This document shows, one piece after another, positions 17,304 to 25,163 of a stretch of 58,353 nucleotides of DNA (its first letter is position 1; each line of letters opens with the position of its first letter). A program made the position numbers and the translations under genes. The notes under the pieces are model-generated. The model was not told the origin of the DNA and made no database searches. It was given only the letters and a program-made list of their open reading frames with translations. Origin of the DNA: Rhodospirillales bacterium. Its GTDB lineage: Bacteria > Pseudomonadota > Alphaproteobacteria > Dongiales > Dongiaceae. The stretch lies in the NCBI GenBank assembly GCA_009885795.1, contig VFKA01000050.1, forward strand, positions 1 through 58,353, read 5' to 3'.

Positions 17304-17714
17304 ATGTATCTGCTCGACACCAATGTCGTCGCGGAACTTCGCCGGGCGAAGCCGCACGGCGCGGTCCTGGCATGGATTGAGAGCGTCGCCGACGCCGATC
17401 TGCGCCTCTCGGCGGTGACGATAGGCGAAATCCAGTCGGGGATCGAGATGACGCGGGAGCAGGACGCCGCGAAGGCGGGCGAGATCGAGGCCTGGCTGGA
17501 GAAAGTCGTGGCGACCTACAACGTCTTGGCGATGGAAGCCGGCACTTTCCGTCGCTGGGCCCGCCTGATGCACCGCCGGTCCGATCGTTCGATCGAAGAC
17601 GCGATGATAGCGGCGACCGCCATCGAGCACAACCTGACCGTCGTGACCCGGAACGTCCGGGACTTCGAGCAATTCGGGGCCCGGACATTCAATCCATTCA
17701 AGGATCGGCGGTAA
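17304..17714 (+). CDS. vapC: PIN-domain toxin (FitB/VapC type)
   Basis: A 136-residue PIN ribonuclease: MYLLDTNVVAELRR (first Asp), SAVTIGEIQSGIE (central Glu), SIEDAMIAATAIEHNLTVVTRNVRDFEQFG (Asp pair and TRN-x-x-D-F). The FitB-like ending GARTFNPF is present. All catalytic acidic residues are retained and the length is normal, so the Phd-PIN pair looks intact. ATG at 17304 lies 5 bases after the antitoxin stop. Confidence 0.9.
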   Translation: MYLLDTNVVAELRRAKPHGAVLAWIESVADADLRLSAVTIGEIQSGIEMTREQDAAKAGEIEAWLEKVVATYNVLAMEAGTFRRWARLMHRRSDRSIEDAMIAATAIEHNLTVVTRNVRDFEQFGARTFNPFKDRR

Positions 17715-17841
17715 CCGCGCGCCGTCTCCTCGCCTTGCCAAGGTCTTCGGCGGCATGGTAGCGGTGATCCGTGGGATATCGACGGCGCTCGCTCGTAATG
17801 CAAATGAAGTAAACTACGTAACCTATTGGTAAAATTAACTT

Positions 17842-19191
17842 ATGACTCAATTAGAAGACTGGCTGAAGGAACGCTCGATCGAGGAGGTCGAGTGTCTCGT
17901 CGCGGATTTATCGGGAATCGCCCGGGGCAAGATCCTGCCGGCGCGAAAGTTCATCAAGAGCGTGCGCGAGCATTCGCTGCGCCTGCCGGAAAGCGTCTTC
18001 ATCCAGACGGTGACCGGCGAGTACGCCGAGGACGAGGACGACCAGATGGTCGGCGAAATCGACGTCGACGTCGTGTTGAAACCGGATCCCGACACGATCT
18101 CGCTCGTCCCCTGGTATCGCGATCCGACCGCGCAGGTGATCGCCGATTGCTACTACAACGACGGCGCCCCGGTCGAGATCGCCTCGCGCCACGTGCTGCG
18201 GCGCGTGCTGGCGCTTTATGACGAGCGCGGCTGGCGCCCCGTGGTGGCGCCCGAGCTCGAGTTTTTCCTGGTCCAGGTCAACACCGATCCCGACATTCCG
18301 CTGCTGCCGCCGATCGGGCAATCGGGCCGGCCGGAGACCAGCCGGCAATCCTACGGCATCGACGCGGTCAACGAGTTCGATGCGATCTTCGAGGACGTGT
18401 ACGATTTTTGCGAAGCGCAGGGCATCGACATCGATACCCTGACGCACGAATCCGGCGCGGCGCAGATGGAAATCAATTTCAACCACGGCGATCCTATGGT
18501 CTTGGCGGATCAGGCGTTCCTGTTCAAGCGCACGGTTCGGCACGCGGCCATGCGCCACAAGATTTACGCCACCTTCATGGCCAAGCCGCTGGCCAACGAG
18601 CCCGGCAGTTCCATGCATATCCATCAGTCGGTGGTGGATAAGAAGACCGGCCGCAACCTGTTCTCGGACAAGCAAGGGAAGGACACGAAGTTGTTCCGCT
18701 CGCACGTGGCCGGGTTGCAGCGCTACCTGCCCCAGGCCATGCCGTTGCTGGCGCCAAATGTGAATTCCTATCGTCGCCTGCGCCCGTATTCCGACGCGCC
18801 GATCAACGTGCATTGGGCCGTCGATAACCGCACCGTGGGATTACGGGTGCCGGTGTCGGCCGCGAACGGACGGCGGATCGAGAACCGGCTGGCCGGCGCC
18901 GACGCCAACCCCTATCTCGCGATCGCCGCCTCGCTGGTCTGCGGCTATCTCGGCATGATCGAACGCCTGAAGCCGACGGAACAGATCGAGGGCAGCGCCT
19001 ACAAATTGCGCCACACCCTGCCGCGCACGCTTTACGACGCGCTTCTTCGCTTGGAAGGGGCGCGGGCCTTACGCGAGGTTCTGGGCGACAAGTTCGTTCG
19101 CGCCGTCATCGGCGTGAAGAGGTCGGAGCTCGAGGCTTATCAGCGCGTCATCAGTTCCTGGGAGCGCGAGCATCTGTTGTTGAACGTCTAG
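17842..19191 (+). CDS. Second PuuA-like glutamine synthetase family ligase
   Basis: A 449-residue glutamine synthetase superfamily protein. Motifs in order: VECLVADLSGIARGKILP, APELEFFL (about residue 140), ESGAAQMEINF, GSSMHIHQSV, and NRTVGLRVP with RRIENRLAGADANPYLAIAA. It belongs to the PuuA-like/gamma-glutamylpolyamine branch but is clearly diverged from the ligase at 13623, suggesting a different amine substrate. It is preceded by unusually AT-rich DNA and followed by repeat-flanked saccharopine-dehydrogenase-like and SpuC-like genes in the same direction, which fits polyamine or diamine catabolism. Confidence 0.82.
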   Translation: MTQLEDWLKERSIEEVECLVADLSGIARGKILPARKFIKSVREHSLRLPESVFIQTVTGEYAEDEDDQMVGEIDVDVVLKPDPDTISLVPWYRDPTAQVIADCYYNDGAPVEIASRHVLRRVLALYDERGWRPVVAPELEFFLVQVNTDPDIPLLPPIGQSGRPETSRQSYGIDAVNEFDAIFEDVYDFCEAQGIDIDTLTHESGAAQMEINFNHGDPMVLADQAFLFKRTVRHAAMRHKIYATFMAKPLANEPGSSMHIHQSVVDKKTGRNLFSDKQGKDTKLFRSHVAGLQRYLPQAMPLLAPNVNSYRRLRPYSDAPINVHWAVDNRTVGLRVPVSAANGRRIENRLAGADANPYLAIAASLVCGYLGMIERLKPTEQIEGSAYKLRHTLPRTLYDALLRLEGARALREVLGDKFVRAVIGVKRSELEAYQRVISSWEREHLLLNV

Positions 19192-19225
19192 CGCCGTGTA
19201 TCGGAAATTCTAGAGCCGGGCCTCT

Positions 19226-19304
19226 ATCCTTCGACAGGCTTGAGGCATGAGGCCCTCATGCTGAGCTTGTCGAAGCATGAGCCTGTCGAAACATGAGGGC
19301 CGAG
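19226..19304. repeat. Dispersed palindromic repeat, composite copy
   Basis: Contains CCTTCGACAGGCTTGAGG and CCCTCATGCTGAGCTTGTCG followed by AAGCATGAG, then GTCGAAACATGAGGG, a composite of two palindromic units. The element lies right before the ribosome binding region of the next gene. Confidence 0.75.
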
Positions 19305-19307
19305 CCT

Positions 19308-20504
19308 ATGCGCATCCTGATCGTCGGCGGCGGCGGCGCCATGGCCGGCGGGACCATACGCGACCTGCTGTCGCCGCTGTCGCCGGGTATTGAAAAGATC
19401 ATCGCCGCCGATACGACCGCCGAACGGCTGGCCGATCTCTCGCGCCGGATCGACGATCCGCGGCTGACGACAGCCCGCCTCGACGTGACGGATGCCAAGG
19501 CGCTGGCCGGCCTGCTCGTGGATTGCGACCTCTGCGTCAACGCCGTGCCGACCATGGCCGGGCACCAGATGGCGATCTTCCATGCCTGCCTCGAAGGCCG
19601 GCGGACTTATGTCGATTACGGCGGCCTCGGCGTCTTCACGGTGAAGCAGAAGAAGGAGCACGAGGCCTGGAGGAAGGCCGGCGTGACCGCAATTCTCGGG
19701 CTCGGCTCCGATCCCGGAATCTCCAACATCTTGTGCAAGGCGGTGGCGGAGCGGCTCGATCGGATCGACCGCATCGACCTCTATTGGGCGGCCTGCCTGG
19801 TCGGCCCCGAGAACCCCGTCCTCGTCCCGCCCTACAACATCGCTACCGTGCTGGCCGAGTACGCGCATCCATCGACCCAGTTCATCGATGGCGCCCTCAA
19901 GGAGATGCCGCCGCAAAGCGGCCGCGAGACCTTCATGCTGCCGGAACCCTGGGGCCGGACCGAATTCATGCACACGGCGCATTCGGAACCGCTGACCGTG
20001 CCCTTCGCCGACGGCATTCGCGACAAGGGCATCCGCGAGTTCACCTGGCGGCTGCATCTGCCCAAGCGCGAGAACGAGGCCTGGATCGGGCTGGTGAAGG
20101 CCGGGTTCGGCGAGTTGGACGACCCGATCGAGGTGGCCGGCGTGGCGATCAAGCCGATCGATTTTCTCGATGCGGTCGTCCGGCGCAACATCGCCCGCAA
20201 CGCAAAGACCATTCCGGCGCAAGCGAGCCACGAGCTGCATCTCGCCATCGGCCGCGGCACGCGCGACGGCAAGACGGTGACGGTGAATTGCGCCGTCATC
20301 GGCGGCCCGCATCCCGATCACGAAGGCTATCAGGACCCCGGCACCTCCATGGGCCTTTCCATCGGCGTCCAGCAGATTCTGCGCAATCCCTTGAAGCCCG
20401 GCGTCTGGGGGCCGGAGGAATATTTCGACGTGGCGCCGTTCATGACGGAATTGGAGAAGCGCCACTTCAAGGTCGTGCGCGACCTGGCGGTCGCGAGGGT
20501 GTAG
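19308..20504 (+). CDS. Saccharopine dehydrogenase-like NAD(P)-binding protein
   Basis: A 398-residue protein of the saccharopine dehydrogenase family. The N-terminal Rossmann motif is MRILIVGGGGAMAGGTIRDLL; VDYGGLGVFTVKQ and GLGSDPGISNILCKAVAERL are typical of the lysine dehydrogenase/carboxynorspermidine dehydrogenase-like branch, and the large C-terminal domain follows. It may reduce or oxidise an imine formed from an amino acid or polyamine; the substrate cannot be fixed. Start 19308 is chosen because it begins the Rossmann strand; ATG at 19293 is an alternative. Context between a PuuA-like ligase and a SpuC-like aminotransferase suggests amine metabolism. Confidence 0.75.
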   Translation: MRILIVGGGGAMAGGTIRDLLSPLSPGIEKIIAADTTAERLADLSRRIDDPRLTTARLDVTDAKALAGLLVDCDLCVNAVPTMAGHQMAIFHACLEGRRTYVDYGGLGVFTVKQKKEHEAWRKAGVTAILGLGSDPGISNILCKAVAERLDRIDRIDLYWAACLVGPENPVLVPPYNIATVLAEYAHPSTQFIDGALKEMPPQSGRETFMLPEPWGRTEFMHTAHSEPLTVPFADGIRDKGIREFTWRLHLPKRENEAWIGLVKAGFGELDDPIEVAGVAIKPIDFLDAVVRRNIARNAKTIPAQASHELHLAIGRGTRDGKTVTVNCAVIGGPHPDHEGYQDPGTSMGLSIGVQQILRNPLKPGVWGPEEYFDVAPFMTELEKRHFKVVRDLAVARV

Positions 20505-20526
20505 GAGTCGATCAGCGTGGTGGGCC

Positions 20527-20600
20527 TCGTCCTTCGACAAGCTCAGGACGAGGAAGCTCTATTCCCTCATGCTGAGCCTGTCGAAGCATGAGGGCCGGGG
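20527..20600. repeat. Dispersed palindromic repeat
   Basis: CCTTCGACAAGCTCAGGACG and then CCCTCATGCTGAGCCTGTCG with AAGCATGAGGG. It is the same family as 975-1005 and 19226-19304. Confidence 0.75.
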
Positions 20601-20642
20601 TGAGGGTGGCTCGCGGGCAAGCATCCGTGCTAAGCTAATTAT

Positions 20643-20711
20643 ATGAGCCACAAGATTGATCGCCATGCGGAACTGCTGATTCTCTGCGCCCGGATCGGGT
20701 TCAACCCCTAA
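20643..20711 (+). CDS. Candidate leader peptide, 22 residues
   Basis: ATG at 20643 opens a 22-residue frame, MSHKIDRHAELLILCARIGF-NP, ending exactly at the foot of a terminator-like hairpin (20710-20744). No Shine-Dalgarno precedes it and no run of a single amino acid is visible, so translation is uncertain. The arrangement of short frame, hairpin with T-run, second palindrome, then the aminotransferase gene resembles an attenuator or a small RNA. Confidence 0.25.
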   Translation: MSHKIDRHAELLILCARIGFNP

Positions 20712-20744
20712 AGCCGCGTTCGCGAGTACCGTTCGGCTTTTTTT
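20710..20744 (+). terminator. Intrinsic terminator-like hairpin
   Basis: AAAGCCG (20710-20716) pairs with CGGCTTT (20734-20740), followed by a run of seven Ts (20738-20744). It lies between the saccharopine-dehydrogenase-like gene and the aminotransferase, so it could end the upstream transcript or act as an attenuator. Confidence 0.55.
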
Positions 20745-20746
20745 CG

Positions 20747-20760
20747 CGAAACGCGTTTCG
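20747..20760 (+). promoter_or_regulatory. 14-base perfect palindrome before the SpuC-like gene
   Basis: CGAAACG followed by CGTTTCG is a perfect palindrome, 3 bases after the T-run and just before the GAGGAG ribosome binding site of the next gene. It could be an operator or an alternative hairpin. Confidence 0.35.
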
Positions 20761-20776
20761 GTTGAGGAGATCCTTC

Positions 20777-22156
20777 ATGGCCACCGTCAGACTTCGCAAT
20801 TCGACCGCCGAATGGCAGGCGATCGATCGCGAGCACCACCTGCACCCGTTCACCGATCATGCCGAGCTCGCCAAGTTGGGGGCGCGCATCATCGTCAAGG
20901 CCGACGGCCCGTATATCTGGGATTCCGAGGGCAACCGGCTTCTTGACGCCTTCGCCGGCCTGTGGTGCGTCAACGTCGGCTATGGCCGCAAGGAACTGGC
21001 CGAGGTCGCGTACAAGCAGATGCTGGAGCTGCCCTACTACAACAGCTTCTTCAAGACCGCGACGCCGCCCGCGGTGGAGCTGTCGAAGGTTCTTTCCGAG
21101 CTGGCGCCGGCCGGCCTCGATCACGTGTTCTACGGCTGCAGCGGTTCCGACGCCAATGACACCATCGCCAACATGGTGCGTGTCTATTGGAACCTGAAAG
21201 GCCGGCCGAGCAAGCGGGTCATGATCTCGCGGACCTACGCCTACCACGGCAGCACGCTGGTGGGGGCGAGCCTGGGCGGCATGGACTACATGCACAAGCC
21301 GGCGGGATTGCCGCTGCCGGGATTCGTCCACGTCATGCCGCCCTACCATTTCGGCTTGGGGCACGATGAGGACCCGGCCGAGTTCGGGTTGCGCGCGGCC
21401 GCCGCGCTCGAGGACAAGATCGTCGAGTTGGGTGCCGGGAACGTCGGCGCCTTCATCGGCGAACCGATCATGGGCGCCGGTGGCGTCATCATTCCGCCCG
21501 CGACCTACTGGCCCGAAGTCCAGCGCATCTGCGCCAAGCACGACGTCCTTCTCATCGCCGACGAAGTGATCTGCGGTTTCGGGCGGACCGGCCATTGGTT
21601 CGCGAGCGAGCCGTTCGGGATCAAGCCGGATTTCATGACGCTGGCGAAGGGATTGACGTCCGGCTACCTGCCCTTGTCCGCGGTCATGGTGGGGACCCGC
21701 GTCGCCGAGGCGTTGCTGGCGCCCGGCGTCGAGTACAGCCACGGCTATACCTATTCCGGCCATCCGGTTTCCTGCGCCGTGGCGCTCGAAAACATCAGGA
21801 TCATCAAGGACGAGAAGCTGGTCGAGCGCGTGCACGACGACACCGGCCCCTATCTCAAGGAGCGCCTTGCGACATTGAACGATCACCCGCTGGTCGGCGA
21901 GACGCGGAGCCTCGGTTTCATCGGCGCGATCGAGTTGGTCAAGACCAAGAAGCCGCGCGAGTTGTTCCAACCAGCTGGAAAGGTCGGCGGCATCTGCCGC
22001 GATCATTGCACCAGGCTCGGCCTCGTCATGCGGGCGACCCGCGACACGCTGCTGCTGTCGCCGCCGCTCATCTGGAGCCGCGCCCATGTCGACGAGTTCA
22101 TCGGGCTTGCGCGCCAGGCGCTCGATCTGACCCTGGCGGATTCGAGGAAGATGTAA
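20777..22156 (+). CDS. spuC: SpuC-like class III aminotransferase (putrescine/polyamine:pyruvate)
   Basis: A 459-residue class III PLP aminotransferase. It begins ATVRLRNSTAEWQAIDREHH then LHPFTDH, the SpuC-type N-terminus; further motifs are AFAGLWCVNVGYGRKEL, FYGCSGSDANDTIANM, RTYAYHGST, IADEVICGFGRTG, and TLAKGLTSGYLP (Schiff-base Lys). SpuC-type enzymes transfer the amino group of putrescine, cadaverine or spermidine to pyruvate. GAGGAG seven bases before ATG 20777 decides the start over an upstream ATG. It complements the gamma-glutamyl (Puu-type) route in the same neighbourhood. Confidence 0.83.
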   Translation: MATVRLRNSTAEWQAIDREHHLHPFTDHAELAKLGARIIVKADGPYIWDSEGNRLLDAFAGLWCVNVGYGRKELAEVAYKQMLELPYYNSFFKTATPPAVELSKVLSELAPAGLDHVFYGCSGSDANDTIANMVRVYWNLKGRPSKRVMISRTYAYHGSTLVGASLGGMDYMHKPAGLPLPGFVHVMPPYHFGLGHDEDPAEFGLRAAAALEDKIVELGAGNVGAFIGEPIMGAGGVIIPPATYWPEVQRICAKHDVLLIADEVICGFGRTGHWFASEPFGIKPDFMTLAKGLTSGYLPLSAVMVGTRVAEALLAPGVEYSHGYTYSGHPVSCAVALENIRIIKDEKLVERVHDDTGPYLKERLATLNDHPLVGETRSLGFIGAIELVKTKKPRELFQPAGKVGGICRDHCTRLGLVMRATRDTLLLSPPLIWSRAHVDEFIGLARQALDLTLADSRKM

Positions 22157-22193
22157 TCCTGTAATCGAAGTTGCCATCGAAAGGCGCCGAACC

Positions 22194-23132
22194 ATGCACG
22201 GCCAGCGGAATATTCTGGATGCGATCGGCAATACGCCGCTCGTCGAACTGCGCCGGATCGTTCCGAAAGGCAGCGCACGGATCGTCGCCAAGCTCGAATC
22301 CGCCAACCCGACCGGAAGCATGAAGGATCGGCTGGCGCGGACGGTCATCGAACGCGCGGCCGCGGCCGGCCGCTTGCCGCCGGGCGGCACCGTTGTCGAA
22401 TACACCGCCGGAACCACCGGCATTTCCCTCGCCCTGGTCGCGAGCGCGCTCGGCTATCGGACGCATTTCGTGTTCTCGGACGCCTTCAGCGACGAGAAGC
22501 GCTGGACGATGCGGGCCTATGGCGCCGAAATCACCGATGTGACGAGCGACAACAAGCAGATCACCAAGGCGTTGATCCAATCGATGATCGCCAAGGCGGG
22601 CGAGATCAGCCGGCGGCCCGGCCACTGGTGGGCCGATCAACTGAACAACGGGGACGGCGCCGATGGTTATGCCGGGCTCGGCGACGAAATCTGGAATCAG
22701 ACCAAGGGCGACGTCGACGCCGTCGTCCATACCGTCAGCACGACCCATTCCCTCCACGGCATGAGTCGGGCCCTGCGGCGACATCGGCCGGACCTTCCGG
22801 TCTATGCCGTCGAACCCGCCGAATCCGCCGTTCTGTCGGGGAGGCCCCCCGGATCGCATAAGATCGAGGGTATTGGGCTTGGCTTCATTCCACCGCTTTG
22901 GCATCCGCGAGAGGTAACGGAAATCCTCACCGTTTCAACGGATGACGCGAAGGCCATGGCACGGCGTCTCGCGCGCGAGGAAGCGATATTCGCCGGTACA
23001 TCCACGGGTGCCAACGTTGTCGCCGCGCTGCGGATCGCCGAACGAATGGGCCCCGGTCGGACGGTCGCGACCATCATCGTCGATTCCGGCCTGCGCTACC
23101 TAAGCACCGACGTCTTCCGCGGCGGCTCGTAG
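22194..23132 (+). CDS. Cysteine synthase family PLP enzyme
   Basis: A 312-residue fold-type II PLP enzyme related to O-acetylserine sulfhydrylase and cystathionine beta-synthase. It has ILDAIGNTPLVELRRI, the PLP-lysine motif SANPTGSMKDRLA (about residue 45), VVEYTAGTTGISLALVA (phosphate loop variant of TSGNTG) and IFAGTSTGANVVAALRIA. Substitution of the usual TSGNTG Asn by TAGTTG suggests a substrate other than O-acetylserine. The 37-base gap and same strand place it with the SpuC-like gene; its role there is unknown. Confidence 0.8.
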   Translation: MHGQRNILDAIGNTPLVELRRIVPKGSARIVAKLESANPTGSMKDRLARTVIERAAAAGRLPPGGTVVEYTAGTTGISLALVASALGYRTHFVFSDAFSDEKRWTMRAYGAEITDVTSDNKQITKALIQSMIAKAGEISRRPGHWWADQLNNGDGADGYAGLGDEIWNQTKGDVDAVVHTVSTTHSLHGMSRALRRHRPDLPVYAVEPAESAVLSGRPPGSHKIEGIGLGFIPPLWHPREVTEILTVSTDDAKAMARRLAREEAIFAGTSTGANVVAALRIAERMGPGRTVATIIVDSGLRYLSTDVFRGGS

Positions 23133-23209
23133 ATCGCGATCAGTGTTGTTGCTTCGTGCCCCCCAACCCTGATAGCTGATGGCCGGCGCGGGGAAGGAGC
23201 GCGTCTCGC

Positions 23210-24085
23210 ATGAGCAAGATCACGGTGGCGGCGACGCAGTTCGCCTGCGGCGAGGACAAGCGCGCCAACATCGCCAAGGCGGAGCAGTTGATACGCCGCG
23301 CGGCGGCCGATGGTGCCCAGATCGTCCTGTTGCAGGAACTTTTCGAGACGCCCTATTTCTGCAAGGACCAGGATCGCGAGCTGTTCGGGCTCGCCCATCC
23401 GGTCGAGGCGCACCCGACGCTGACGCGCATGAGCCGGCTTGCCAAGGAACTCGGCGTCGTCCTGCCGGTGAGTTTCTTCGAGCGGGCCAACAACGCCTAC
23501 TTTAATTCCTTGATGCTGATCGACGCCGATGGCGAACCGCTCGGCCTCTATCGCAAGTCGCACATTCCCGACGGACCCGGCTATCAGGAGAAGTTCTACT
23601 TCAACCCCGGCGATACCGGGTTCCGCGTGTGGGACACCAGGCACGGCCGCATCGGCGTCGGCATCTGCTGGGACCAGTGGTTTCCCGAATGCGCCCGCGC
23701 CATGGCGCTTCAAGGCGCGGATATCCTGTTCTATCCGAGCGCGATCGGTTCCGAGCCGCAGGACCAGACGATCAACAGCCGCGACCACTGGCAGCGCGTC
23801 ATGCAAGGCCACGCCGGCGCCAACATGGCGCCGCTGGTGGCGTCGAACCGCGTCGGGCGCGAGGTCGGGAAAAGCTGCACGCTCACCTTCTATGGCGCGT
23901 CCTTCATCGCCGGGCCGACCGGCGAGAAGGTGGCCGAGGCCGGGGACGACAACGACGTGGTCCTGACCGCCGAGTTCGACTTGGATGCCATCCGCGCCCA
24001 GCGCGCGGCCTGGGGCATCTTCCGCGACCGCCGGCCGGAGCTCTATACGACGCTGCTCACTCTCGACGGCATCGAGGTCGGATAG
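23210..24085 (+). CDS. aguB: N-carbamoylputrescine amidase
   Basis: A 291-residue nitrilase-superfamily amidase. The catalytic triad is visible: Glu in VLLQELFETPYFC, Lys in YRKSHIPDGPGYQEK, Cys in GVGICWDQWFPE. These blocks, and the ending SSS-free TFYGASFIAGPTGE with AAWGIFRDRRPELY, match AguB closely. It hydrolyses N-carbamoylputrescine to putrescine, CO2 and ammonia. No agmatine deiminase (AguA) lies in the window; an agmatinase-family gene is at 54094. The putrescine produced could enter the SpuC-like or Puu-like routes here. Confidence 0.92.
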   Translation: MSKITVAATQFACGEDKRANIAKAEQLIRRAAADGAQIVLLQELFETPYFCKDQDRELFGLAHPVEAHPTLTRMSRLAKELGVVLPVSFFERANNAYFNSLMLIDADGEPLGLYRKSHIPDGPGYQEKFYFNPGDTGFRVWDTRHGRIGVGICWDQWFPECARAMALQGADILFYPSAIGSEPQDQTINSRDHWQRVMQGHAGANMAPLVASNRVGREVGKSCTLTFYGASFIAGPTGEKVAEAGDDNDVVLTAEFDLDAIRAQRAAWGIFRDRRPELYTTLLTLDGIEVG

Positions 24086-24088
24086 CCC

Positions 24089-24862
24089 TCAACCCGCCGT
24101 GCTGCCGCCATCGACCGAGAGCATCGCCCCCGTCATGTAGGCGGAATCGTCGGAGGCCAAGAACAGCACCGCCTTGGCGATCTCCTCGGGCCGGGCGATC
24201 CGTTGCAAGGGCACGTGGGCGCCCATCATCCTGTAGCCCTCGGCGCGGCCGTACTCGACGATCTCGGGCCGCGTGTCCAACATCGGCGTTGCGACATCGC
24301 CCGGACAGACGGCATTGACGCGGATGCCGTCGCCGCCGTGGTCGAGCGCCATGGCCCGGGTCATCTGCACCACGGCGCCCTTGCTGGCGCAGTAGGCGAA
24401 GGCGTTCCGCCCGCCGACGAGGCCCCAATCGGAAGCGACGTTGACGATGACGCCGCCGCTGGGCGAGGTTTGCTTCTTCATCTGCCGCACGGCGGCGCGG
24501 CTCATATGGAAGACGCCGTCGGCGTTGACCGTCATGACGGCGCGCCAATCCTCGTCGCTGGTCTTGTCGATGGCGCCGCGGCGAATGATGCCGGCGCTGT
24601 TCACCAGCAGGTCGAGCCGGCCGAACCGCCCGACCGCCAGGCCAAGCGCGCGTTCGGCGAAACTCGGCTCGGCCACGTCACCGGCCAGGAAAAACGCCTC
24701 GCCGCCGGAATCGGCGATGCGGCGGACCACGCCCGCGCCGCGCTCGGCCGAGCGGCCGACGAGCATCAACCGGACACCCGCGGCGCCGGCGGCCTCGGCG
24801 ATCGCGGCGCCGATGCCCGACGTGGCGCCGGTGACGATCGCGGCCTTGCCGGCCAACGTCAC
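24089..24862 (-). CDS. SDR family oxidoreductase
   Basis: A 257-residue classical short-chain dehydrogenase/reductase. The cofactor motif TGATSGIGAAIAEAAG, the NSAG motif at LLVNSAGIIRRG, the catalytic Tyr-x3-Lys in AYCASKGAV and the C-terminal YMTGAMLSVDGG are all present. It overlaps the GYD gene by 4 bases (ATGA) and is in an operon with it and the PuuC-like dehydrogenase. The substrate is unknown. Confidence 0.88.
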   Translation of the reverse strand: MTLAGKAAIVTGATSGIGAAIAEAAGAAGVRLMLVGRSAERGAGVVRRIADSGGEAFFLAGDVAEPSFAERALGLAVGRFGRLDLLVNSAGIIRRGAIDKTSDEDWRAVMTVNADGVFHMSRAAVRQMKKQTSPSGGVIVNVASDWGLVGGRNAFAYCASKGAVVQMTRAMALDHGGDGIRVNAVCPGDVATPMLDTRPEIVEYGRAEGYRMMGAHVPLQRIARPEEIAKAVLFLASDDSAYMTGAMLSVDGGSTAG

Positions 24863-25152
24863 GACAGCGAAGCGGTGATGCTGCGGTATTGCGCTTCGCT
24901 GAAAGCCTTGAGCGTGGTCGTATGCGTAAAGCCGCGACCGCCCATGGTGAGGATGAACTTCGCCATCGCCTCGTCGCTCGGCGCCTCGGCGATGACGACG
25001 AAATCATGCCCGCCCATGGTCAGATAGAAGTCCTTGAGATCGACACCCATTCCCTTCGCCGCCTGCCGGCCGGCGTCCAGACGCTTGGGCGAGTCCTTCA
25101 TGTTGGTGATGCCCTTTTCGGTGTAGCTTCCCAAGATGATGTAAGTGGACAT
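24859..25152 (-). CDS. GYD domain protein
   Basis: A 97-residue protein of the GYD family (named for its Gly-Tyr-Asp-like motif), an alpha-beta barrel fold of ferredoxin type. MSTYIILGSYTEKGITNMKDS and then GVDLKDFYLTMGGHDFVVIAEAP match the family well; the motif here reads GGHDF. Members are often dimeric and poorly characterised. It lies between the aldehyde dehydrogenase (11-base gap) and the SDR (4-base overlap), so it is probably cotranscribed. Confidence 0.87.
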   Translation of the reverse strand: MSTYIILGSYTEKGITNMKDSPKRLDAGRQAAKGMGVDLKDFYLTMGGHDFVVIAEAPSDEAMAKFILTMGGRGFTHTTTLKAFSEAQYRSITASLS

Positions 25153-25163
25153 GGCGTGCCTCC

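Noticed and set aside
20690-20712. A tRNA-like segment (GGGTTCAACCCC resembles a T-loop)
   Set aside because: No acceptor stem, anticodon arm or D-loop can be formed around it; it is the end of the short frame and the foot of the hairpin.
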